Assembly (NCBI GenBank): GCA_034231615.1
Contig: CM067322.1
Coordinates: 102,757,587-102,821,586, forward strand
DNA length: 64,000 nt
Origin: Meghimatium bilineatum
Taxonomy: Eukaryota; Mollusca; Gastropoda; Stylommatophora; Philomycidae
Reading direction: 5' to 3'
Part shown: in pieces, positions 48,401 to 60,400 of the stretch
How positions within the stretch are numbered: the stretch's first letter is position 1
Layout of the letters: every line of letters starts with the position of its first letter
Made by a program: the position numbers and the translations under genes
Notes under the pieces: model-generated
Databases searched by the model: none
Seen by the model: only the letters and a program-made list of their open reading frames with translations
Told to the model about the DNA's origin: nothing

Positions 48401-51400
48401 GGTACAGCTGAGAGTTGGAGTATTCTGGGTACAGCTGAGAGTTGGAGTATTCTGTGTACAGCTGAGAGTTGGAGTATTCTGTGTACAGCTGAGAGTTGGA
48501 GTATTCTGGGTACAGCTGAGAGTTGGAGTATTCTGTGTACAGCTGAGAGTTGGAGTATTCTGGGTACAGCTGAGAGTTGGAGTATTCTGGGTACAGCTGA
48601 GAGTTGGAGTATTCTGTGTACAGCTGAGAGTTGGAGTATTCTGGGTACAGCTGAGAGTTGGAGTATTCTGTGTACAGCTGAGAGTTGGAGTATTCTGGGT
48701 ACAGCTGAGAGTTGGAGTATTCTGTGTACAGCTGAGAGTTGGAGTATTCTGGGTACAGCTGAGAGTTGGAGTATTCTGTGTACAGCTGAGTGTTGGAGTA
48801 TTCTGTGTACAGTTGAGTGTTGGAGTATTCTGGGTACAGCTGAGAGTTGGAGTATTCTGGGTACAGCTGAGAGTTGGAGTATTCTGAGTACAGCTGAGAG
48901 TTGGAGTATTCTGGGTACAGCTGAGAGTTGGAGTATTCTGGGTACAGCTGAGAGTTGGAGTATTCTGTGTACAGCTGAGAGTTGGAGTATTCTGGGTACA
49001 GCTGAGTGTTAGTGTTTTAAAAAAAGCTCTGGCGAAACACACATTGTTTATAGGAAATAAGAGCTTCATCAACAGCAATTCTGGAGATATCCACCTATAA
49101 CTCATCAGTGTCATAGGGGTACCACATCAACTCACAGAGTCCTCCAGCGATTTCTATCTTCAGCGATGAGTGATAAAATAAACTCTGACCTGTCCAGTCC
49201 TTGATGTTGCCTGTCCATAACTTTCTTTGTCTTCTGCCTTCAACTGTTCCCTGTAGTATGTGTTTTACAAGGAATTATGGTTAGCATAACATACTGATTC
49301 TGGGGATGAAAACATTGTAATTCTCAATGTAACATTTGCTCCAGATTTAAAAGAAATGATTGTTCTGTTTATGATTTCTGGACTTTTTATATTCTTTCTT
49401 TCATTCCAGGATTATAGCTCTGTTGTCTGGACAATATTTCAATGACAGTCAGATTGACGACATTGATACTTTTATGAGGCAAGCTGTCAGACTTGCTCAA
49501 ATTGCTAAAGGCAAAGGACAGGTATTATATTATTCATCTTACTGACAGAGTGTGTCACACCTGAAACTGGACAAACTTTTAGTTTTTAGGAGATATCAAT
49601 AAACCAGAGGTGGGCGTGTTCACTGTTCACGCCCACTGTCAATTCAATTGCAATTAGAAAATTCAAGGGAAATAAGAGAAACCCTTCAATTGTCCCCTGG
49701 TGAAATCAGGGGAGGCAAGCCAGAAACTTGGCAGGTAGACATCATCTAGTACCATTTCTGCAACAAAGGTTGGCTGCAACAGATCTCAACATCCCCTGCC
49801 TCTTGTTTTGGTGATGCACTCTGCTAGACTGTACCCTGTCCATCTTGTGATGTTATTCTCCCACACGTATTGCGTATCGCTGTCTACCTCGTGCTCGTTT
49901 CCCTTTGACTTTACCTCCAAGTAAGGTCTTCAATAAGGTGTCATTTCTTTTAATGTGTCCAAAATATTTTATTTGTCTAATCTTGATTTCTCTTAGTAAT
50001 TCTTTTTTCATATTAAGTGTTTTTAGAACCTCTTAACTTTGTTTAGTTCCTTCTCTTGTGGCAACGAATACAGTGTATAGTATAATAACGTTAAATGCAC
50101 ACACAGTTTCGCAATAGCATTTCACTCAACCAACAAAATATATTTCACTTTCAAACTGATCACAATGATTGCAGAATATTTTGCTTTATGATTTTTATTT
50201 AAAACAAAATTAAATTCCGTATATTGTCATTTCTAATATATAATAATTCCTCCTTATTTGTCAATGGTTCTGATATAGGTTTGCTGATAGATTTTTTAAA
50301 ACTAAAGTCATGTTTTATCATGGGAGAAGTGGCACTGTCTGATGTTAACTTTCTGAATTCAGAAACTGTACATGTTGTAACTGCAGGATATATGCTAGAT
50401 ATAGCAGAATCGTGTATGTTATTGGACGTTGAAGGTCTAAAATATGTGGAGGGTGTGCTGGTATAACTACATTGTGGATATGCAGGTGTTGTAAATGTGG
50501 AATGTGTGCTGTTATAGTGAAGATGTGCAAATGCAGGTGTAAATATGGAAGGTGTGCTGGTATAGCTACATTGTGGATATGCAGTTGTTGCAAATGTGGA
50601 AAATATTCCATTATTATATTGAAGACAACGGCTAGCTGTGGGTACTGTTAAATTTGTTGGATTGTTTGTTATTACTATTGGTGAGTTGTGGAGACAATCT
50701 TGCTGTCACTGGCATTAGAATATCTTCCTCTGTTTCTGTAGCAGGAAATAACACAGACACATCATGATCATTATCGGAATTATCAAAAACTCTCTTTCTT
50801 TTTATGCTGCCATGGTTCATACTTTGATGATGACTACACACGGAACATTCTAAAACAGTTAGGTTAGGATTAAAATCCATCCAGATGTGGGCACTGTTAG
50901 TAGCTATCAATTTGGCTCGAGCTAGAGATTTACTATCCTTGTTGATTTTGAGTTTATGATTTCGCATTACACACTTGACACACAATGTGGTTGAATGTTT
51001 TGTTTCACTATCGTCCATGATATGTATCCCATAAATACTAGCCAGGTCACTTTGATATAAGCTACAGGACCGTGGTTTCTTCTGCATCCTTTTATCTTTC
51101 TTAGATAATGTTCTTCCTACACAAATTCTGCACAAATCATTCAAAAATCGCATGTGTAGTGAACTGCAGTGATCCATCCTGTTTTGAAATAAATTTAAAA
51201 ATATTATTAACACATTTTCACATTAGAAACGTATAACATATACTTATTACAATAGTAAATTACTTTTCTGTGTATGTGTAGCATGCAACGAACTTATTTG
51301 AACGGTTATGGGGATCCAACCGCGATTGATAACTATCACACAGAACAAGTTCGTAGCGTTAATGCTACACAAAGAATGAATCTTTTACATGATCTAATTG

Positions 51401-54400
51401 CGCAATGTAACTAATTTTGATCATATTTGCACAAGTAAAATGAGATCTAACTAGATATACGTGCTAAACTAGTGTTTGATGGTGGCATAATAGGTTTATT
51501 TTGGACTTAATATTTGCCAACCACGAATTGAAAAATTATCATGAAGACAAGTTCGTAGCGTTAATGCTACACAAAGAATGAATCTTTTACATGATCTAAT
51601 TGCGCAATGTAACTAATTTTGATCATATTTGCACAAGTAAAATGAGATCTAACTAGATATACATGCTAAACTAGTGTTTGATGGTGTCATAATAGGTTTA
51701 TTTTGGACTTAACATTTGCCGACAACCAATTGAAAAATTATCATGAAGACACGTTCGTAACGTTAATGCTACACAAAGAATGAATCTTTTACATGATCTA
51801 ATTGCGCAATGTAACTAATTTCGATGATATTTGCACACGTAAAATGAGATCTAACTAGATATACATGCTAAACTAGTGTTTGATCGTGGCATAATAGGTT
51901 TATTTTGCAAATTCTTATGGTAAACGATGATCTAACAAATTTGACACTGTATGTAAAGTAATGATATTAGGCCTACTAAATTAACATGAAGAATAACGAA
52001 ATTGTCTTACCTGTATAAATATTGAATGTGCACTGGTCAAAAACAATGACAACCAAATAGGACTTGTACAAAAATATGACGATGGAAAATGTTGATTTGT
52101 GCTTGCAAATGCACAAACTCTGGCTGCTGTATAAAATTTGCAAAATTGAGAAACGGTATCTTTGAACCAGAAGCGAAATCCAAGCCTCCACGCGAATTAT
52201 TTCATTCAGCGCTGGGTAATAAATATGTCAGGTCTGTTACACCCCTTCAGGACTACAATAGCTGAAATGCCTCGTGTGTGGCCGAACTAAAAGTCAACAT
52301 TTTTAGTACAGAAAAACAGGTGTGGTGTGCGTATTGAAACCACCCTGCCTCTCTAAGATATCCTTATTGTATAATTTTGTTCTACCTTTCTAGGATACTC
52401 TCATTAGGTGGTCCTTATTTTTTCCTGATATCTACTAGTGATATTTATATTTCCTCAAACATCTCATTTCACATACTGTGATATTTTTGGCTAGTGCTTT
52501 TGTCAAGGTCCATGTTTGACATTGGTAATGCAGAGTTGGTATAAAAATACTTTTTTATAAGTTGTCATTTTGTCTCAATGCAGGTTGGTGGGTGTTTTGA
52601 GTATTGACAACAGTTGGTAAGTCACAACTTTGGCTTTCTGATATCATTTTTCGATCTCTCTGTTGGAAAACCCCAGAGTTATTTCAAGACAGAAATCCTA
52701 CTTATTATAATGATAGACGTGGATTTACATTAATTTCTATATACAGTAGAAATCTGATTATCCAGATCCCAATTAACTGAATACCCAATTATCCTAATCA
52801 AAATTTGGTGAAATAATTTTTGAACAAGAACGTTAGTGGACGCAGTAGAGAGGTCTAGGGGCAGTGTGCATGTGACGTTACTATGTAGACTATTTGCAAT
52901 ACATAGATGCCTACATATTACTGTACTTTTATCAATAAAATTCTGTTCATTTCAATGTATTATTGTATGTATGTACACTGTTTTTCTTCATTCCTGCCCA
53001 ATAGCCAATTATTGTGAATTTTTGATTATCCGAATCGGCCCGATCTCCAATTAATTTGGATAATCAGATTTCTACTGTATATCACAATCTCACCTTAAAA
53101 AAATTCATCCAATTTCTTCATGGTTAATACTCATAAATGAACACATGGTTGCGTCTGTGGGTCTCACCAATGGCCCACTAGAAAAACTACCCATGCAACA
53201 GAAATCCTTAGTAGATGACATGCCGTTATATTGAGACTCTCTTATAGAAGCTTTGTAGCATGTCATCTATACAATTATATACCCCCTCTGAGTAGAAGGC
53301 TCCTTCAATAGGCATTGCACTAATCCAAAAGCTAAAGTCTCCTGGGTATGAAAGAAAGCTCAGAAAACCACCCCACTGCACGTAGGAAGTAAGAGCTAAT
53401 TGCTCCCAATTCCTGGGGTTCTCCTACAAACTCATAAACGATGTCAATCGTCTGCATTTCATGGGTGCCACCATTTTGGAATAACGCATGATTCTGAATT
53501 AGCTATTTTTAGTAACACAATCACTACAGTTGTCGTATTTCTGAAGTATCATAATGGTTTCAATGATCATTGAAGTTGGTCACCAAGGATATATTATGGA
53601 AATTTGATGACCATTAGTAAAGTAATAAATATCTACACTATTCAAGTCACTGTTATTGAATATATTTTCTGCCAAAGACGGATGTGTCAGGCCATGGACG
53701 CAAATAAAATGGTGACACAATGCATTTCCATTCTCTGGACTACATCCTGCTGTAATTCTAATAAGACCATGGTCCTGCTGCAAGAGAGATCCAGCAGGAG
53801 TTTGAGAATGAATGCTGAAGAAGAAGAAAAAATTTTTTACAAGTTTTGTTTCAACAATTCGTGTTTCTCATGTGTTCTACCTGCATATCACAAATTAAGT
53901 ACTGTAATTTAAACTTTGAGGTCCTGTGTGCACATTTTAAAAGAATTCTTCATTTTAAAAATAAATAAAGGGTGTTAAAAGCTTTTTAACAAACTCTGAA
54001 TCATCTGGAGATTGAAGATCGCAAGTAAACACATAAAACTGCGACTATTCAACGCAAATGTGGTTCCATTGTTAACATATGGATGTAAAAGTTGGAAGAC
54101 TACCACAATAATGGATAAGAAGTCAGTTGCCTTCGAGAATAGATGCCTCAGAAAGATCACAAATACTAATTGGAAAGACTTCAAATCAAATGACATATTA
54201 AGAGAGGAGACAAAACAAGAATATGTGACGAACATCATCAGAAAACGCTGCTGGACATACAACGACCACATACTTAGAATGCAGGAAGACAGAATACCAC
54301 GATAGTCTTCATGTGGACACCAAATGGGAAAAGAAAACATGGAAGACCAAAAAACATTGATCAGAAGAACATTTTTGAATGAATTAAAATCAACAGGCAT

Positions 54401-57400
54401 AAATGCACAAGACCTGCAATCCTTGGCAACTGACTGACAGGCATGGAGAACTATGACATCCGCCCTATGTGCCAAACTTGGCAAAAGAGGAACTGACTGA
54501 CTATTAAAAGCTGCTACACATATAAAACAAAACAATTTGTACAAATATCAATAACGCCTACAAAGGAAATATCACAAGATACTGGGAGGAAGCCTTGCCA
54601 GTTCTGCAGTGTTCATGGTCTTCCATGGATATGTTCCTGTGTAAGAAAGAGACTTAAGCACCCATTGTTTTATTTTAATATGAAGAAAATATTTCAGACT
54701 AAATTAAATTTAATTCCTACTAAAAATTAGTTGCAGATCGGAGCTATTATTGTTGACCCAGTAACTAAGAGTGTGATAGCAGAGGCATATGACCTTCGTC
54801 AGGGGGGCTACGCTCTTCAACATGCAGTAATGGTGGCCATTGACCTAGTAGCCCACTCACAAGGAGGAGGCATGTGGCAGTTTGATGGTTTGTTCTCACT
54901 GTCATTCTGTTATATGCTGATAGATACATACATTCCTGCTACTTCCGTCTGTTCTGATACATACATTCCTGCTACTTCCGTCTGTTCTGATACATACATT
55001 CCTGCTACTTCCGTCTGTTCTGATACATACATTCCTGCTACTTCCGTCTGTTCTGATACATACATTCCTGCTACTTCCGTCTGTTCTGATACATACATTC
55101 CTGCTACTTCCGTCTGTTCTGATACATACATTCCTGCTACTTCCGTCTATGCGGATACTTATATTCCTGCTACTTCCGTCTATGCGGATACTTATATTCC
55201 TGCTACTTCCGTCTATGCGGATACTTATATTCCTGCTACTTCCGTCTATGCGGATACTTATATTCCTGTTACTTCTGTCTATGCGGATACTTATATTCCT
55301 GTTACTTCAATTTTGCTGATATGTATTCCTGTTACTTCAGTCTGTGTTGATAGATACATACACTCTTGTTACTTGTCTTCTTCTTCTTCAGCGTACATTC
55401 TCAAACTCCTGCTGAATTCTCTTGTAGCAGGACATGTCCTACTAGATTTCCAGCAGAATGTAGTCCAGATAATGGAAATGCGTTGTGTTTCCGTTTTATT
55501 TGCACCAATGACCGACTTTCCTGTATAGGGGACATACAAATTTAGCAGATAAGTCCGTACTAGGAAACAGAATATAATAACTGAGAATAAAAAAGAGAAT
55601 GAAGGGGCAACAATCTATTCTGAGGGCGATTAGCCTTTTATTTGATGTAGAATGATATCAGTCTATACTCAGCTGCCAGTTTTGTACACCCTGACTTTGA
55701 CAAGGTATATTTCAAGATGCTTTCTAGTCAACCCACAGTGTGTTTAGTTGCTACCTCACAATCACTCTACTGGTCATCATTGTTGTGAAAAATGATGTAT
55801 TTACATGATTACTATCCACAGAATGGTTTATCCACACAAAAAATTTATTACTTTCGTATATAAAACCACAAGTTACATGCCTGTTATCCAGGAAAGTACC
55901 CTTGAATCTATGTGATATTGCTGACATGTCTTTGACTTCAACCGACAATACTTGTTATTTTATTTCCCATTACTTCACACTATATAAACTGCATACTTAG
56001 TTATCCTGTTAGTTGAGTCTGAGTTATGACTGTGAGTTATCATTAGTCCACACAGGACAAGTACGTATGTGCTCCGATCCCCGTCTCAGTAAATCTATCA
56101 GTGTAGTGACTGACAGTTCCAGTTCGAAGCTGATTTATCAGTCTCTTCGTATATTTATTAGTTTCTCTTTACATGTTGTTCCGATCTTTACACCAATCAC
56201 GCACAGTATTAAGAGCGACCATGAGAAAATCTTCACAACGGTTCAAGATTTCTAAATGCATTAACTATGTCAGATAATCACCTGAACAGAATCCAGGGTG
56301 CCGGCTGTGCACTCATACATATGAAACTGTTGACAACCACCTTTTTGAATGTCCAGCGCTGGATGACATCAGGAAAATTCTTCTCCCTCCAGGGCCAGAT
56401 AAATGGAACACATTATATGGAACAAAACAACAGCTCACAAACACATGCATATATCACACAATGGCATTGGGTCAAAGGGCATGAGCCCATGGACAGCTGG
56501 ATCAGCAACCAACCAACCATGTCAGATTGGTTCATTGATGTACCTATTGACACTGTGGCCATGCTTGCCAGTATATGGGCTCGCTTTTTACACAGAGCAC
56601 CCACATTTCCTGGCACGAATATAAAGCTCATCTTTCTGGTCATAAATTGTGTCAATAACTCCACCCATTGATGGCGGATGACTCCCTTCGGTCACGTTGA
56701 GCATGCTTATATCTTCTGCTTCTTTCGGTCACCTTGAGCATACTTATATCTTAAATTCGTCAGATATGAACATATTCCCATTGCATGGGTTGCTGTGGTA
56801 CGTATCTTGGCTGGTTGCCTCTGTTTTCAGCACCTGTACTTGCTAGGTCTTGCTCAATTTTAGGAGGTGTTGGCCAGTTTTAGTTTTCATCCTTTGTTGG
56901 CTGATCTAAACCCCATCTCAGCAGCTAGAATTTGAACCTGATGGGGAGTGAGTCACTAAGTAAGCATGCGAGTCACTAAGTAAGCATGCATGACAATAGT
57001 TTGTTTATTTGAGAACCTGATGGGATGTGAGTCATTAAGTATGCATGACAATAGTTTGTTTATTTGAGAACCCCAAGAGTTGTGAGCGATTAGTAATCTG
57101 GATGAGCGATTTCCTGCAGTGTTTTTGTCAATAACTCTTGTTATTGAAAACAATAGTCATATCCACTATTTGGTCAATAGTAGACCAACATGGATGCCAC
57201 CAAATAATTTCAGACTTTCATGTGATTGGATATCTTCATACAAAATGGCTGAACATACCTTCTACACACACACACACACACCTAGACCTACTATGAGTAG
57301 AAGATTTCTTTTCCAAACATTGATAACTTCTGAGAGCTGCAATCTTCTGGGTGTTAGAAATATCTGGAAAATCCCTCAATGCAAAAATGAAACAACCTTC

Positions 57401-60400
57401 ATCACATGTAATTCTTGGGGAACAAACTTGTTATATTATATTTATCAATGCTGCATGGCTCAGAGTGTTGGTCTCACAACTCTGAGGTTCAGGGTTTGAC
57501 TCCCGTTTGGGACTGGATTTTTTTGTCGGAGGATAAATGAAAAAAACTCATCATGTACGTTACATAGCGACAGCAAAGGTATGCTGCCTTACAAGCCACA
57601 CGCAGCCTCCCTGCGACACCGGAACAGAAAAAACATGTAGTATTGGTGGTTTTAAAAATATGAAACAATTTTATTAGTTGCTTTACTTCTTAAATATGGC
57701 TTTCTATAGATGTCTGTTATGTTTATTGTTTCACATAAAAATCTGGAAATTATTTTTCAGATCATCCTAGTTTGAAGTATTCACGTCATCAAGCATTCAA
57801 AGATAGTGCAACAACTTCTGAACCATATCTGTGTACTGGCTATGACTTGTACATTACACAGGAGCCTTGTGTGATGTATGTTGCTCCTCAAAAAATGTTT
57901 GTGAAATTTATTTCCATGTAATAATAATCTGAAGTTGATGATGAAATCTGTGCTGTAGAGAGTGATCTAGATGTTTGTTCTGGAACATGTGGGTGTTGAG
58001 GGACATCTTTTTCTGTGCTGCACATTCTCATTCCAGAAAGATTAGCAGGCTGTAGTCTAGAATGTGTTATTATAGTTTACAGCTCAGCTGCAATAGTTGT
58101 ACCTTTTGTCCTGACATATCGTCCATCTTCAGCATTTTGGGAGGAAATCACAGAGCAGACTTGCCAGCTAGGCCTGTCACAAGTGATAGTTCAATGGACC
58201 ATTTTGATATTTTGAATGCAATGAAAAAATAGAAAGATATGGGGTGTATTTCTTCTTCCATGTCTATAGCTAGAAAGCTGGACCTGACAGTGAAGAGTAG
58301 TGTTGCAAGAAACCAGCTGTATATAGGAACCAAAAGTAGAGTTATCAACTAGCACAGAACCGAAACAGTTACTACATGCTGAAGTATATAAAACCTACAG
58401 ACCAGATCCTCTGAGCGTGTCGCAGTGCCATGATGATCTGACAACATCTCCGACTCACTACCCAAGGATGAAAGTTTGGGAACAATCAGTACATACTTCC
58501 ATACCAAAAACACTTGTGTAATAGATGTGTTAATAATAGCACTTCTTCTTCTACTAACATTTTATGATGGAATATCACTTCTTCTTCTACTAACATTTTA
58601 TGATGGAATATCACTTCATTGAATTTGTAATAAGTTTTGTAATGCTAAAGTGTAAGTAAAAAAAAAAGTAAAGTAACCCATAGCATTTATTAATGCCGTA
58701 GGGGTGTGAGATGTTAGCGATCTCACATTTCACAGGCTCTGCAAATGAGGGCGGTAGCCATCTCCCTAAATCAATGCTAAAGTGTAAAGAATAACTGTTC
58801 ACCAAAGAGATTAAACAAGTTTACATGAAATTTGTATTGCTAAAATTTAAATTTATCATTAAAAAAATCAGAGCTAGTTGGGGAATTACATTATAATATG
58901 AGGGTTGCCATTATAATATCAGTGTTGCCAAAATCAATCAGAAATTATGTTTTTAAAGTCTGGTACAAAAATTTGTTGACTAGTGTAACTGTTAGGGTTG
59001 TCACATAGAGATATTTGATGCAGAAAGATCACACATTCTCTATCCTCTGCCATCCTGATGAGTTTGGAAACTTCACAGCCTTTCCAGGCCTTGATATTAT
59101 CTAGCCATGTCTTTCCACATTGTCTTCTTCCACCCTCCACAGTACCTCAAAGAACCTTTTGTTGAGGAAATGCCTGTCCCACTGGAGTTTCACGACTATT
59201 AACAATGGTGCTTGTTGTCTCACTATTACATTAATTCTCTCATGCACCAACACATTAATCTTGTGTTCTCTGTATTTCAAACACCTGGATTCTTCTCTCC
59301 ATGTCCACAGTCAGAGTCCAGGTCTCACAAGAATATAGAAATATTGACAGAATCAAAGATTTACATAAGTTCGTATTAACACATTTCATGATCCTGCTTT
59401 TCCAAATGCTGGTTAATCTTGCCATGGGCATTTGTCAGTCTTTTCTTCACTTCAGCTGTTCATTCCCCATCACTGCTAGTCTTGGCTAATCAGTAAATGT
59501 CCAAACTTTCCATTGTTAAACTTTATACTATCATAGCACTCCTACTTATTAACATTGTACTCGGCTGCATTGATCTCTATGCCAAGATTTTTTTTGCATG
59601 ATAGTTCCAGTCTTGTTTATTCTTATAGTTCTGCCTCTGTTGCACCATCTTCATCGAAGATTATAAATTTGACGACCTTCGATCGTTGTTATTGAATGTA
59701 ATAAAAACTCAGCTCTATGTCTTAAAATGATAGATCAGTGGGGGTTGTTTCAATATTGTGGTGTCTGTCCAACTCCTCTCCAAAACTCCCACAATGAAAC
59801 AGCCACAGAAAAACAGTTATCACATGCCATTTTACTGGAAACTTGGAAGAAAAGAGCAGCAAGTGAGGACAGAATTGATGTCTTAGATATGGGAATCTAT
59901 GGAAGAACAGGAAGAACAGACTAACAGTTGGAGGACAGAAGTGATAGAGGAGTGCTAGTATGGAAGAACAGACTAACAGTTGGAAGACAGAATTGTGGGT
60001 TCATATATGTGACTATATGGAAGAATTGCTGCATGTCATGAGAACAATCCAATATTTGTAATAAATGACTCAAGGAAACAGTGATGTTGTTATACTAATC
60101 ACTGGAAACACACAGGGTAACCAACGTTTCAACCAAACAAGCCTTTATCAAGAAAACACTTGTTATACTAATCACTGGAAACACACAGGGTAACCAAAGT
60201 TTCAACCAAACAAGCCTTTATCAAGAAAACACTTGTTATACTAATCACTGGAAACACAGGGTAACCAATGTTTCAACCAAACAAGCCTTTATCAAGAAAA
60301 CACTTGTTATACTAATCACTGGAAACACACAGGGTAACTAACGTTTCAACCAAACAAGCCTTTATCAAGAAAACACTTGTTATACTAATCACTGGAAACA

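Noticed and set aside
48083-49114. 343-codon ORF (TLSCTQNTP repeats) and antisense 231-codon ORF
   Set aside because: Stop-free 27-bp unit on both strands. No splice or start context and no non-repeat domain.
50224-50466. 80-codon plus-strand ORF downstream of the RAG1-N-like gene
   Set aside because: No recognised motif. It runs into imperfect repeats and lacks splice signals, so it is probably chance.
53975-54544. 189-codon minus-strand ORF
   Set aside because: Antisense shadow of the plus-strand LINE ORF2 end, which has the recognisable LINE motifs.
57455-57520. Functional tRNA gene
   Set aside because: The A and B boxes are plausible but the stems do not pair well and a SINE-like body follows.
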